From contig JAMZNZ010000002.1 in NCBI GenBank assembly GCA_024178355.1, forward strand, positions 1,035,501-1,099,500: a stretch of 64,000 nucleotides of DNA. The letters run 5' to 3'. This DNA comes from Maricaulaceae bacterium EIL42A08. GTDB lineage: Bacteria; Pseudomonadota; Alphaproteobacteria; Caulobacterales; Maricaulaceae. This document shows, in pieces, positions 24,913-33,805 of this stretch (position 1 is its first letter; each line of letters begins with the position of its first letter). Below the pieces are notes generated by a model. That model did no database searches, was not told the DNA's origin, and was given only the letters and a program-made list of their open reading frames with translations. The translations under genes were made by a program, and so were the position numbers.

Positions 24913-25385
24913 TGGTTCTAGAACTCACCCTGCGATGGCTGCACGTGATCGGCGCGACGGTCCTGCTTGGGACTGGAGCGGGCATCGCCTTTTTCATGGT
25001 GATGGCACACCAGACCCGGGACGCCCACCTGATCGCCCACACCGCAAAGATCGTTGTGCGGGCAGACTGGCTGTTTACCGCCAGTGCTGTCGTCATCCAG
25101 CCGATTACCGGTGTCGCGCTGGCGCTGGTTGTGGGCTGGCCGCTGACCGAAGGCTGGATCGTCGCCTCACTGGCGCTCTACGTGTTGACCGGCGTGTTTT
25201 GGCTGCCTGTGGTGTGGATCCAGGCCCAGCTGCGCGACCTCGCTCAGACGGCTGTGGATGAGGGTACACCCCTGCCCGAACGCTATTTCAAGCTGTTCCG
25301 CATCTGGTTCGCCTGCGGCTTCCCCGCCTTCTTAAGCGTGCTCGCGATCATCTGGCTGATGATCGCGAGGCCTGCGTGGGGGTAG
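24912..25385 (+). CDS. DUF2269 family membrane protein
   Basis: 157 residues with four membrane segments. Begins LELTLRWLHVIGATVLLGTGAGIAFFM, the family signature with a conserved HVxGAT. It overlaps the oxidoreductase stop by one base and is surely co-expressed with it. In many genomes DUF2269 follows the same DoxX-fused oxidoreductase, so the two likely form one membrane redox unit; the reaction is unknown. Confidence 0.85.
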   Translation: MVLELTLRWLHVIGATVLLGTGAGIAFFMVMAHQTRDAHLIAHTAKIVVRADWLFTASAVVIQPITGVALALVVGWPLTEGWIVASLALYVLTGVFWLPVVWIQAQLRDLAQTAVDEGTPLPERYFKLFRIWFACGFPAFLSVLAIIWLMIARPAWG

Positions 25386-25417
25386 GGATCAAAAAAATAG
25401 TCGGCAAGCCCGTCAAC

Positions 25418-25879
25418 TCACGCCACTCCGGACGACAGTAAATACGCTATCAACAGGAACAGACCGACGGGCACGGTCAGCAGGACAGGCCAGAAGACTA
25501 TACTCTTCCAGCCAAATCCTAGAACCCAAGGGTCCAGGAACTCGGTGCCTCGGATTTGCTTTGTCCATCGGTTCTGCTCGAGAGCGATTTCAAGCGCTCG
25601 CTCATAGGCTCCCGGCCGATGATCCGGGCTATTAGCCCTAGCCTCATCATCCTTCACCCCAATATAAAAAAGCAAGACAAATACAGGAACAAAACCAAGA
25701 AAAACGAGGATGGGTATCGTAACCACGTCGAAGGCAGCCAGAAAGAAGGTGCCTGAATACGCTAGGCAGGCGAAGATTGCTGGGTATCGAATCCAGACAG
25801 GGAACGGCGCATAAACCTTTAAAATCGTCTCGTCCTGCAGGTAGCCGTCTTCGTCGCGCTCTGGTTCTGGCTTAGCCAT
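25418..25879 (-). CDS. hypothetical membrane protein
   Basis: 153 residues from ATG 25879, overlapping the last 8 bases of trmJ. Three hydrophobic segments (WIRYPAIFACLAYSGTFFLA, IPILVFLGFVPVFVLLFYIG, and VFWPVLLTVPVGLFLLIAYL) and a hydrophilic middle (KDDEARANSPDHRPGAYERA). AT-richer than its neighbours. Not recognised. Confidence 0.62.
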   Translation of the reverse strand: MAKPEPERDEDGYLQDETILKVYAPFPVWIRYPAIFACLAYSGTFFLAAFDVVTIPILVFLGFVPVFVLLFYIGVKDDEARANSPDHRPGAYERALEIALEQNRWTKQIRGTEFLDPWVLGFGWKSIVFWPVLLTVPVGLFLLIAYLLSSGVA

Positions 25880-26642
25880 CACGCTCAACCCTTGCTTTTC
25901 CCCGCCCCAACGCCAGCGCCTTGATGACGCCGCGCATGGTGCGGACTTCCTGCACGGTGGCCGAAGCCCGGGCGAAGAGATTGATCAGGTTCTGCATCAT
26001 CAGCGGCGTCTTTTCCGGTGGGTAGAAGAAGCCCGACCGGTCCAGCTCATCATGGAGATGCGTGTAGAGGCCCTCAAGCTCGGCCTGGCTGGCGCGGTCT
26101 TCCACCGGTTTGAAGCCTTCCGGCGGCGGGTCGCCGGCGCGCCATTCATGGGCGATCACGCCGCACGCCATGGCGAGATTCAGACTTGAAAACTCCGGGT
26201 CCACCGGCAGGGCGAGCACGGCATCGGCGATGGTAATCTGATCGTTATCAAGGCCGGATTTTTCCGCGCCGAACAGGATGCCCACCTTCTGGCCCGCCGC
26301 GATCTCGGCGCGGGCCCGTGAGCAGGCTTCGCGGGCGGTGACGGTGGGTTTGACCATGTTGCGCGGGGTGCCAGTGGAGGCGTAGAGCACCTGGCAATCG
26401 GCCACCGCGTCGCTGAGGCTGTCAAAGAGCTGCGCGTTTTTTAGCACCGGTGAACCCGCCGACATGGCGTCGGCTTTTTCGTTGGGCCAACCATCGCGCG
26501 GGTTGACGATGCGCATCTCCGGGATGCCGAAATTACCCATCACGCGCGCGCACGCACCGATATTCTCCCCCATCTGGGGGCCGACGAGAATGAAGACGGG
26601 TGTGGGCTGTGCGGTGGGGGTGGCGTTCACGGATTCGACCAT
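25872..26642 (-). CDS. trmJ: tRNA/rRNA methyltransferase, SpoU family (TrmJ-like)
   Basis: 256 residues from ATG 26642. SPOUT knot motifs: FILVGPQMGENIGACARVMGNFG, VLYASTGTPRN, GILFGAEKSGLDNDQI and SSLNLAMACGVIAHEW. TrmJ makes 2'-O-methylations at position 32 of tRNA; the C-terminal extension with EKTPLMMQNLINLFARA is the TrmJ type. Divergent from icd. Confidence 0.88.
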   Translation of the reverse strand: MVESVNATPTAQPTPVFILVGPQMGENIGACARVMGNFGIPEMRIVNPRDGWPNEKADAMSAGSPVLKNAQLFDSLSDAVADCQVLYASTGTPRNMVKPTVTAREACSRARAEIAAGQKVGILFGAEKSGLDNDQITIADAVLALPVDPEFSSLNLAMACGVIAHEWRAGDPPPEGFKPVEDRASQAELEGLYTHLHDELDRSGFFYPPEKTPLMMQNLINLFARASATVQEVRTMRGVIKALALGRGKARVERDG

Positions 26643-26758
26643 TGTCTGACTGAGGTGCGCGCATGAGCGCTCTTTTGCAGGTGCGAAGTCAATGCTAGAG
26701 GACGCAAAATATTCAGAACTCGCGCGCTGGATCGCGAAGATAAGAAAGGCCCTCCCCC

Positions 26759-27979
26759 ATGGCAAAGATCAAAGTCGACAACCCGGTTGTAGAGCTTGAT
26801 GGCGACGAGATGACCCGCATCATCTGGGCGCTGATCAAGGAAAAGCTGATCCTGCCCTATCTGGATGTGGACCTGAAATATTTTGACCTCTCCATCGAAA
26901 AGCGCGACGAGACCGACGACCAGATCACGGTGGAAGCCGCTGAAGCCATCAAGCATTACGGCGTAGGCGTGAAGTGCGCGACCATCACGCCGGACGAAGC
27001 CCGCGTTGAGGAATTTGGCCTGAAAAAGATGTGGCGGTCGCCGAACGGCACCATTCGCAACGTTCTGGGTGGTGTGGTCTTCCGTGAGCCGATCGTGATC
27101 AAAAACGTGCCGCGCCTCGTTCCCGGCTGGACCCGCCCCATCGTCATTGGCCGCCACGCCTTTGGCGACCAGTACAAGGCGAGCGACATGCTGGTGCCAG
27201 GTGCTGGCAAGCTGACCCTGACCTTCACGCCGGATGATGGCGGCGAGCCGATCACCAAGGATGTCTACGAGTTCACCGAACCGGGCGTCGCCATGGGCAT
27301 GTATAACGTGGACGCGTCAATCCGCGACTTTGCCCGCGCCTCCCTGCGCTATGGTCTGGAGCGCGGCTGGCCGGTCTACCTGTCCACCAAGAACACGATC
27401 CTGAAAGCCTATGACGGGCGCTTCAAGGACATCTTCCAGGAGGTCTATGAGGCTGAGTTCAAGGATCAGTTTGAAGCCAAAAAGATCTGGTATGAGCACC
27501 GCCTGATCGATGACATGGTCGCCTCTGCACTGAAATGGAATGGCGGCTTCGTCTGGGCGTGTAAGAACTATGACGGCGATGTGCAATCTGACACCGTAGC
27601 CCAGGGCTTCGGCTCGCTGGGTCTGATGACGTCAGTCCTGATGACGCCCGATGGCAAGACGGTGGAAGCTGAAGCCGCCCACGGCACAGTGACCCGCCAC
27701 TATCGCCAGCATCAAGCCGGTGAAAGCACGTCGACCAACTCCATCGCCTCCATCTTTGCCTGGACCCAGGCGCTGCACCACCGCGGCAAGATGGACGGCA
27801 ATGAGGAGGTTATGGGCTTTGCGGCGAAGCTGGAAGAGACCGTCATCAAGACGGTGGAAGCCGGCTACATGACCAAGGACCTCGCCCTCCTCGTTGGTGA
27901 CCGCCAGGGCTGGCTCTCCACCGAAGGCTTCCTGAACACCGTGGGCGAACGCTTCGCCAAGGTGATGGCGGAGGGGTAG
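26759..27979 (+). CDS. icd: NADP-dependent isocitrate dehydrogenase
   Basis: 406 residues. TCA-cycle oxidation of isocitrate to 2-oxoglutarate. It is the eukaryote-like homodimeric type: [43 protein letters not shown], and [18 protein letters not shown] near the NADP site. The type II form is normal for alphaproteobacteria. Ends before a strong bidirectional terminator. Confidence 0.97.
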   Translation: MAKIKVDNPVVELDGDEMTRIIWALIKEKLILPYLDVDLKYFDLSIEKRDETDDQITVEAAEAIKHYGVGVKCATITPDEARVEEFGLKKMWRSPNGTIRNVLGGVVFREPIVIKNVPRLVPGWTRPIVIGRHAFGDQYKASDMLVPGAGKLTLTFTPDDGGEPITKDVYEFTEPGVAMGMYNVDASIRDFARASLRYGLERGWPVYLSTKNTILKAYDGRFKDIFQEVYEAEFKDQFEAKKIWYEHRLIDDMVASALKWNGGFVWACKNYDGDVQSDTVAQGFGSLGLMTSVLMTPDGKTVEAEAAHGTVTRHYRQHQAGESTSTNSIASIFAWTQALHHRGKMDGNEEVMGFAAKLEETVIKTVEAGYMTKDLALLVGDRQGWLSTEGFLNTVGERFAKVMAEG

Positions 27980-28004
27980 GTGCCACTCAGCCGAGGCAGA
28001 ATTG

Positions 28005-28034
28005 AAAAGGCCGGGCGTCGCGCCCGGCCTTTTT
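28005..28034. terminator. bidirectional terminator between icd and the SDR gene
   Basis: 13-bp stem AAAAGGCCGGGCG / CGCCCGGCCTTTT with a TCG loop, A-run on one side and T-run on the other. Confidence 0.9.
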
Positions 28035-28038
28035 GTGT

Positions 28039-28899
28039 TTAGAACTTCATGATCTTTACGCCATCCGGCACGGGAACGTCGTCAGGGACGAAGAAGTCGG
28101 GCAGCAGCTCGGTGCCGGGCTCCATGGAGTATTGCTCCAGATCGGTGACGCCCTCCTCGGTCAGGAAGGTGTCGTCGATGATGAAGTTCCCAGTGAACTC
28201 AGCCGCTGGCTTGGTCAGCACGCGGTAGGCGGTTTCAGCCAGGATCTCCGGCTTGCGGCACTGCTTCATCGCCTCTTCACCCGCCAGCACGTTAGAGATC
28301 GCAGCGGTAGCAATCGCGGTACGCGGCCAGATGGCGTTCGCGGCGATCTTGCCTTTGAACTCACCCGCCCAGCCCAGAATGCACAGGCTCATGCCATATT
28401 TGGCGCTGGTATAGGCGACATGCGGCGCGAACCACTTGGTGCTCATATCCAGCGGCGGCGACAGCGCAAGGATGTGCGGATTTTCCGACTTCTCAAGGTA
28501 AGGCAGGCATTTCTGGGTGACCAGGAAGGTGCCGCGGGCATTGACCTGATGCATCAGGTCCCAACGCTTGATCGGCGTGTCTTTAGTGGGCATCGGGAAG
28601 ATGGCCGAGGCGTTGTTGACCACAATATCAATGCCGCCAAAGGCCCCCACCGTCTGGGCGACCGCGGCCTCCACCTGAGCTTCTTCGCGGATATCACACA
28701 CGATGGGCAGGGCCTTGCCACCGGCCTTTTCGATAGCCGCGGCAGCCGTGTGGATGGTGCCGGGCAGCTTGGGGTGAGGCTCAGCGGTCTTGGCAGCGAT
28801 GGCGACATTCGCGCCATCTTGCGCACAGCGCACCGCAATCGCTTCGCCAATCCCGCGGCTGCCGCCGGTGATGAAAATCGTCTTGCCCTTAAGGCTCAT
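28039..28899 (-). CDS. short-chain dehydrogenase/reductase, HSDL2-like
   Basis: 286 residues; GGGAGGTAACC immediately before ATG. Rossmann motif ITGGSRGIGEAIA, VVNNASA, and YTSAKYGMS (catalytic Tyr-x-x-x-Lys). The N-terminal part with AKTAEPHPKLPGTIHTAA is characteristic of the HSDL2-like branch, whose members are linked to lipid metabolism. The catalytic Ser position is ALSPPLDM. NADP(H) or NAD(H) dependent; substrate unknown. Confidence 0.88.
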   Translation of the reverse strand: MSLKGKTIFITGGSRGIGEAIAVRCAQDGANVAIAAKTAEPHPKLPGTIHTAAAAIEKAGGKALPIVCDIREEAQVEAAVAQTVGAFGGIDIVVNNASAIFPMPTKDTPIKRWDLMHQVNARGTFLVTQKCLPYLEKSENPHILALSPPLDMSTKWFAPHVAYTSAKYGMSLCILGWAGEFKGKIAANAIWPRTAIATAAISNVLAGEEAMKQCRKPEILAETAYRVLTKPAAEFTGNFIIDDTFLTEEGVTDLEQYSMEPGTELLPDFFVPDDVPVPDGVKIMKF

Positions 28900-28943
28900 G
28901 GTTACCTCCCAAATCTGTTGTCAGGAGGAAAGCTAGACTGAGC

Positions 28944-29699
28944 CTACAGTCCGCGCCAGACCCGCCAGCCGGGGCAGGTCAGTCCGTCTTCCTCGCGGCA
29001 GGAAGCGAAGGTGAAGAGCACCGTCCACGCTTGGCCCACGACCTCATCCTTGTGGACATAGCCAAGACCACGCGCTTCGCGGCTGTCAGCCGACGCGTCG
29101 CGATTGTCACCCATCAGGAAGAGATTATCCGCCGGAACCACGAAGGGACCGACATTATCGAGGCGGGCATCGTCAGAGCGCTCATAGATGATGTGGCGTT
29201 CGCCATTTGGCAGGGTTTCCAGATAGACGGCCGCCTCAACCAGGCTGCCGCGGGAGTCGCGGTACCGCACCACGCCCTGTGGCTCACGCTGGACCGGCTC
29301 GTCATTGATGTAGAGCCGACCGGCCCGCATCTCGATGCGATCACCGGGGTGGCCAATGACGCGCTTGATCAGATTGATGCGCTGACCCGGATCGCGAACC
29401 ACCACAACGTCGCCCGGCTCTGGCAGGCGGCCAAAGATACGGCCAGACCAGCTTTCCGGCACCACATAGCCCAGCCCCAGCGGCAGGGAGTGGCGCGAAT
29501 AGCCATAGGCGAATTTCGAAACCAGCACCCGGTCGCCCACCTGCAGGCTCGGCTGCATGGAGACAGACGGAATGTGAAACGCGGCAAAGATGAAGGTCAC
29601 CAGAATGACCCACACCCCGGCTACACCGATAAGAAAGCGGCCAATCTCGCCAATTTCGTCAAAGGCTCTTTTGGCGGTCCGCACAACGATATCCATCAT
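28944..29699 (-). CDS. lepB: signal peptidase I
   Basis: 251 residues. Cleaves signal peptides of exported proteins at the outer face of the inner membrane. One N-terminal membrane segment (FLIGVAGVWVILVTFIFAAF), catalytic Ser47 in IPSVSMQPSL and general base Lys112 in NLIKRVIGHPGD, then MGDNRDASADSR. The start overlaps the ybjQ-like stop. It is not next to rnc, the usual neighbour, so it may be a second copy. Confidence 0.95.
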   Translation of the reverse strand: MMDIVVRTAKRAFDEIGEIGRFLIGVAGVWVILVTFIFAAFHIPSVSMQPSLQVGDRVLVSKFAYGYSRHSLPLGLGYVVPESWSGRIFGRLPEPGDVVVVRDPGQRINLIKRVIGHPGDRIEMRAGRLYINDEPVQREPQGVVRYRDSRGSLVEAAVYLETLPNGERHIIYERSDDARLDNVGPFVVPADNLFLMGDNRDASADSREARGLGYVHKDEVVGQAWTVLFTFASCREEDGLTCPGWRVWRGL

Positions 29700-30049
29700 T
29701 TGAGTTTGACCGCCGTGCCGTAGGCGAGGATTTCTGCTGAGCCTTCCATCACCGCGCTGGTAGAAAAGCGGAAGGTGACGACCGCATCGGCCCCAAGCTG
29801 TTCAGCGTGGGCAACGAGACGACCCAACGCCTGTTCACGCGCTTCAGCCATCAGCTGGGTATACTCGGTCACCTCGCCGCCAACCAGATTGCGCAAGCCG
29901 GCAATGAAATCGCGACCGAAGAAGCGAGCGCGCACGACTGAGCCGCGCGCAATGCCGATCACGCTATCGACCTCGCGGCCAGGTACCGTATCAGCCATTG
30001 TCACAAGCACAGGGGCCCGGGAGGCCGGATGTGAAGGCGCGTCGCTCAT
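29696..30049 (-). CDS. YbjQ/UPF0145 family protein
   Basis: 117 residues. The family string ARFFGRDFIAGLRNLVGGEVTEY and EQLGADAVVTFRFSTSAVMEGSAEILAYGTAV are diagnostic. These small proteins form pentamers and have been called heavy-metal-binding, but function is not established. Coupled by overlap to lepB. Confidence 0.9.
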   Translation of the reverse strand: MSDAPSHPASRAPVLVTMADTVPGREVDSVIGIARGSVVRARFFGRDFIAGLRNLVGGEVTEYTQLMAEAREQALGRLVAHAEQLGADAVVTFRFSTSAVMEGSAEILAYGTAVKLK

Positions 30050-30248
30050 TTAAAAATCCCATTCGTCACGCAAGTCTGACGCGATAGGTTCGCGCCGATT
30101 TTCAATCTTTACCAGTGTTCAGGAAAATTCCAAACGTACAGGCTGTCGCGACTGTCATTAAATTTGGTCCAGAATCCCTTGCGCAACAGCGATTGATTCC
30201 CGAACTGTGGTATCAAAGCCACCGAACCGCCAATCACAGGGACTCACC

Positions 30249-30629
30249 ATGTCTGATACTGAAGCCAAGCCGTTTGAAACCGACAGCCCGCGCGATGAGA
30301 GCGGCGACCGCATTCTGGCCATCGTCAATTACGTGCTGTGCTTCCTGGCGTTTTCCAACGGCATCACCCTGCTGATCGCGGCGATCCTGGCCTATGTGCG
30401 ACGGGACCAGGCTCAACCCTGGCTGAAAAGCCATTTCGATTACCAGATCCGCACCTTCTGGTATGGCCTGGTGATCTTTGTGGTCGGCTTTTTGACGATC
30501 TGGATTTTCGGGCTCGGGGCGCTGGTCTGGCTCCTGGGCGGCATCTGGCTGGTGATCCGCGCCGCCGTCGGCCTGATCCGGGTCGTCGACGGACGTCCGC
30601 AGATCGATCCGAACGGGTTCTGGCTTTAG
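30249..30629 (+). CDS. small membrane protein, DUF4870-like
   Basis: 126 residues from ATG 30249. Three hydrophobic segments (ILAIVNYVLCFLAFSNGITLLI, FWYGLVIFVVGFLTIWIFGLG, WLLGGIWLVIRAAVGLIRV) with WLKSHFDYQIRTFW between the first two, the typical conserved loop of DUF4870/YtzA-like proteins. Ends IDPNGFWL. Function unknown. Convergent with the acyl-CoA dehydrogenase gene, which ends 3 bp away. Confidence 0.8.
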   Translation: MSDTEAKPFETDSPRDESGDRILAIVNYVLCFLAFSNGITLLIAAILAYVRRDQAQPWLKSHFDYQIRTFWYGLVIFVVGFLTIWIFGLGALVWLLGGIWLVIRAAVGLIRVVDGRPQIDPNGFWL

Positions 30630-30632
30630 GCC

Positions 30633-32417
30633 CTAAGCACTTTCCAGCATTGCTTCGCCGGGCTCAAACAGCGTGCTTGCGCCGATCTTGATATCGCCGA
30701 GCAGGCCGGGTGCGCCGGACAGGACCGTTTCGGCATAGACTTTCGCCAGCGCAATCCGGTTGCGGGCGTAGTCATCCTCGCCGATGCCGTCTTTCAGCAT
30801 GCGCTGCGCCGCCACAGCACCCACGCACAACAGCCAGCCGCCGGTCACATCGCCAGCCAGTTTCAGATAGCTGGTGGCACCAGCCAGACGGTCGGCGTCT
30901 TCAGCCTGCACCATCCACTGTGAGGCGGCTTGAAGCGCCTCACCAGCGGGCTTCAGCCAGCGCGCCAGCTGCGGCAGATCAGGGTTGGAGCTGGTTTCAC
31001 AGTCTTCGACCGTCTGGACGATGTCTTCAATCAGCTCGCCCATGGCGTGACCGCCATCACGGGCGAGTTTGCGGCCGACGAGGTCGATCGCCTGAATGCC
31101 GTTGGTGCCCTCATAAATCGGCGCAATGCGGGCGTCGCGATAATGCTGAGCCGCGCCGGTTTCTTCCACAAAGCCCATGCCGCCATGGACCTGCACGCCC
31201 AGCGATGCGACTTCAACGCCCATATCGGTGGACCAGGCCTTGGCAATGGGGATGAGCAGGTCTTCGCGGCGCTTGGACCATGCCGCTTCTTCCTCGTCCT
31301 CATGGCTGAGGGCCAGATCCGCCTCCACCGCGGCGTGGAAGCAGATGGCGCGCGCGGCCTCGATCTTGGCCTTCATATAGGCCAGCGTGCGGCGCACATC
31401 GGGGTGGTCGATGATGGCATGGGGGCCGTGATCGTCCTTGTTGATGGCCCGGCCCTGACGGCGATCCTTGGCGTAGGCGAGCGCGTGCTGATACGCGCGC
31501 TCGGCAATTCCGACGCCCTGCACCCCGACATTCAGGCGCGCGGAGTTCATCATGATGAACATCCCCGCCATGCCCTTGAACTCTTCGCCAATGAGCCAGC
31601 CTTTGGCGCCAGCGTATTCCATGGTGCAGGTCGGCGAGCCATGAATGCCCATCTTGTGCTCCAGTCCAATGGCGGTCACAGCGTTGCGCTCGCCCGGATT
31701 GCCCGCCTCATCGGGAATGAATTTCGGCACCAGGAAAAGCGAGATGCCTTTGGTACCTGGCGCACCGTCCGGCGTACGCGCCAGCACCAGGTGAATGATA
31801 TTGTCCGCACAATCGTGCTCACCCCAGGTGATGTAGATTTTCTGGCCCGCAATCGCCCAGCTGCCGTCGCCATTGGGTTCAGCTTTGGTACGCAGCGCCC
31901 CGACGTCTGAGCCCGCCTGCGGCTCGGTCAGGTTCATGGTCGCCGTCCACTCACCGCTGATCAGCTTGTCGAGATAAAGGTCGCGCTGCTCGTCACTGCC
32001 AAGCTCAATGAGCGATTCAATCGCGCCAAAGCTGAGCATCGGCCCCAGACCAAACGCCATGTTGGAGCTTTGCAGCATTTCCATGAGCGCACAGCCCAGC
32101 GCCTTGGGCAGGCCCATGCCGCCGTCTTCGGTGGGGAATTGCAGCCCCTGCCAGCCGCCTTCGACGAATTTCTCGTAGGCCTCCTTAAAGCCTGGTGGCG
32201 TGGTGACCGCACCGTCTTTCAGCGTGCAGCCGGTCTGGTCTCCCGTCCAGTTGATGGGCGCAAGCACGTCATTGGCGAGCTTGGCGGCCTCATCCAGGAT
32301 GGCCGGGGTCAGATCAGAACTGAATTCAGGGAACTCGCCCGTGGCCTTCAGGCCGTCCATGGCCGCAATTTCCTCAAGCGCAAAGCGAATGTCACGAACA
32401 GGTGCGCGATAGGTCAT
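30633..32417 (-). CDS. acyl-CoA dehydrogenase, long form (DmdC-like)
   Basis: 594 residues, longer than the common 380-residue form because of a C-terminal extension (from about 470). N-terminal and middle domains: QFPTEDGGMGLP, MNLTEPQAGSDVGALRTKA (FAD/acyl site), IYITWGEHDC; catalytic Glu in ARIAPIYEGTNGIQAIDLVGRKL. This length and the EGTNGIQA pattern match the 3-methylmercaptopropionyl-CoA dehydrogenase (DmdC) branch as well as general long-chain FadE-like enzymes. FAD-dependent alpha,beta-oxidation in fatty-acid or dimethylsulfoniopropionate breakdown. A strong palindrome lies 55 bp upstream. Confidence 0.9.
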   Translation of the reverse strand: MTYRAPVRDIRFALEEIAAMDGLKATGEFPEFSSDLTPAILDEAAKLANDVLAPINWTGDQTGCTLKDGAVTTPPGFKEAYEKFVEGGWQGLQFPTEDGGMGLPKALGCALMEMLQSSNMAFGLGPMLSFGAIESLIELGSDEQRDLYLDKLISGEWTATMNLTEPQAGSDVGALRTKAEPNGDGSWAIAGQKIYITWGEHDCADNIIHLVLARTPDGAPGTKGISLFLVPKFIPDEAGNPGERNAVTAIGLEHKMGIHGSPTCTMEYAGAKGWLIGEEFKGMAGMFIMMNSARLNVGVQGVGIAERAYQHALAYAKDRRQGRAINKDDHGPHAIIDHPDVRRTLAYMKAKIEAARAICFHAAVEADLALSHEDEEEAAWSKRREDLLIPIAKAWSTDMGVEVASLGVQVHGGMGFVEETGAAQHYRDARIAPIYEGTNGIQAIDLVGRKLARDGGHAMGELIEDIVQTVEDCETSSNPDLPQLARWLKPAGEALQAASQWMVQAEDADRLAGATSYLKLAGDVTGGWLLCVGAVAAQRMLKDGIGEDDYARNRIALAKVYAETVLSGAPGLLGDIKIGASTLFEPGEAMLESA

Positions 32418-32472
32418 GGACAGATATCCCTCGTCAAAAGCAGCTCAGATGGCGTTTCACCGAGCAACATAA

Positions 32473-32489
32473 CCTGTTTGTTAAACAGG
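32473..32489. promoter_or_regulatory. 17-bp perfect dyad, candidate TetR-family operator for the acyl-CoA dehydrogenase
   Basis: CCTGTTTGTTAAACAGG: 7-bp arms around GTT. It lies between the dehydrogenase start (32417) and the divergent YceI gene (32560). GTTT...AAAC cores are typical of TetR regulators of fatty-acid breakdown such as PsrA. No tetR gene is in this window. Confidence 0.5.
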
Positions 32490-32559
32490 GGTAGGGCTTG
32501 GGCGATTGGTCGCGGGCTCAGCCCGCACTATTTTACAGCCCTTGTAAGAGGAGCTGACC

Positions 32560-33156
32560 TTGCGCGCCCTGATCATCTCATTTTGTGTCCTGGTATTGAG
32601 CGGATGCCTTTCGGCCCCCTCGACAAATCCGGCGGATCTGCCCGCGGGTGAGTGGCAGCTGGACCCGGGCCATGCCAGCGTGACCTGGCGCATCCGCCAT
32701 CTCGGCCTGTCCTGGTACACAGCACGCTTTGACCATATCGAGGCCAGTTTAAGCTTCGATCCGGCAAACCCGGAAGCGGCTCAGCTCACCGCCACCGTCG
32801 AGGCTGCATCCGTCTCCACGGGCGACCTGAGCTTTGACGAAACGCTGCGCGGATCGGGCTGGTTTGATGCCGAGCGCCACCCACAAATTGTCTTTGTTTC
32901 TGAACGCGTTGAGATCACCGGCGAAGCCACTGGACGCATCCACGGCCTAGTGACGATGAAGGGCGAAACCCATCCTGCCGTTTTGGAAACAGAGTTTTAC
33001 GGCGGTGTATTCAATATACTTGAGGGTCGCCAAGCCCTTGGTTTTGGAGCTGATTTGGTCATCGACCGGACGCAATACGACATTGGTCGGCTTCCCGGGA
33101 ACTTTATTGGCGATGAAGTTGTCCTACGTATAGAGGCAGAGTTTCTCCAGGAGTAA
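32560..33156 (+). CDS. YceI-family lipocalin-like lipoprotein
   Basis: 198 residues from a TTG start with GAGGAG seven bases upstream. Lipoprotein signal CVLVLSGC. The YceI fold follows: GEWQLDPGHASVTWRIRHLGLSWYTARFDHIEASLSFDP, then VEAASVSTGDLSFDETLRGSGWFDAERHPQIVF. YceI proteins bind isoprenoid quinones or similar lipids in a beta-barrel. First gene of a YceI - cytochrome b561 - YceI run with gaps of 7 and 45 bp. Confidence 0.88.
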   Translation: MRALIISFCVLVLSGCLSAPSTNPADLPAGEWQLDPGHASVTWRIRHLGLSWYTARFDHIEASLSFDPANPEAAQLTATVEAASVSTGDLSFDETLRGSGWFDAERHPQIVFVSERVEITGEATGRIHGLVTMKGETHPAVLETEFYGGVFNILEGRQALGFGADLVIDRTQYDIGRLPGNFIGDEVVLRIEAEFLQE

Positions 33157-33163
33157 GACTGGC

Positions 33164-33760
33164 ATGTCTGACACCATCGCCCCCGCACCACGCCAGGATC
33201 AGGGCCGTTACACGGCTGTTGCCATCTGGCTCCACTGGATTATCGCCGGGCTGTTACTGGCCTCGATCCTTTACGGCTGGTCTCTGGAAGACCAGCGCGA
33301 GACGATCAGCTCCTACGAGGAATTTCTCGAGCTCAAGTCCGGGTTCAACTGGCACAAGACGTTTGGCATCCTCATACTGGTGCTGTCGCTGTTTCGTCTG
33401 GGCTGGCGTCTGACCCACAAGGTGCCGCCCCTGCCAGACGGCATGGCCGCGTGGGAACGCGTGGCGGCGCGCATCACCCATATCGGTTTCTATGCGCTGA
33501 TTATTGGCCTGCCGATTGGCGGCTACATGGCCGCCTCAGCCTATGGTAGCGAGCAGCCCATCCTTCTGTTTGATGCCATCGAGCTGCCCAAGCTTCCAAT
33601 CCCGCAAACCCCGGAAATGCAACAGCTGACCGGGTCGATGCACGGGGCTGGGACCTGGGTGCTCATCGCCTTCTTCGTGGTCCATGTGGCAGCTGCCATG
33701 AAGCATGAGCTCGTCAAGAATGACGGCGTGCTTGCTCGCATGATCCCCTTCATCCGCTAA
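33164..33760 (+). CDS. cytochrome b561
   Basis: 198 residues, four membrane helices. Heme ligand histidines lie in VAIWLHWIIAGLLL, FNWHKTFGILILVLSLFRLGWRLTH, ARITHIGFYALII and FVVHVAAAMKHEL. Carries electrons between quinol and periplasmic acceptors. Flanked by two YceI genes; this arrangement is common and suggests a role with a lipid or quinone carrier at the membrane surface. Confidence 0.93.
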   Translation: MSDTIAPAPRQDQGRYTAVAIWLHWIIAGLLLASILYGWSLEDQRETISSYEEFLELKSGFNWHKTFGILILVLSLFRLGWRLTHKVPPLPDGMAAWERVAARITHIGFYALIIGLPIGGYMAASAYGSEQPILLFDAIELPKLPIPQTPEMQQLTGSMHGAGTWVLIAFFVVHVAAAMKHELVKNDGVLARMIPFIR

Positions 33761-33805
33761 GTCTCACCGCAACACCAAGCTCCCCAGATAACAGGTGATA
33801 TCGAC

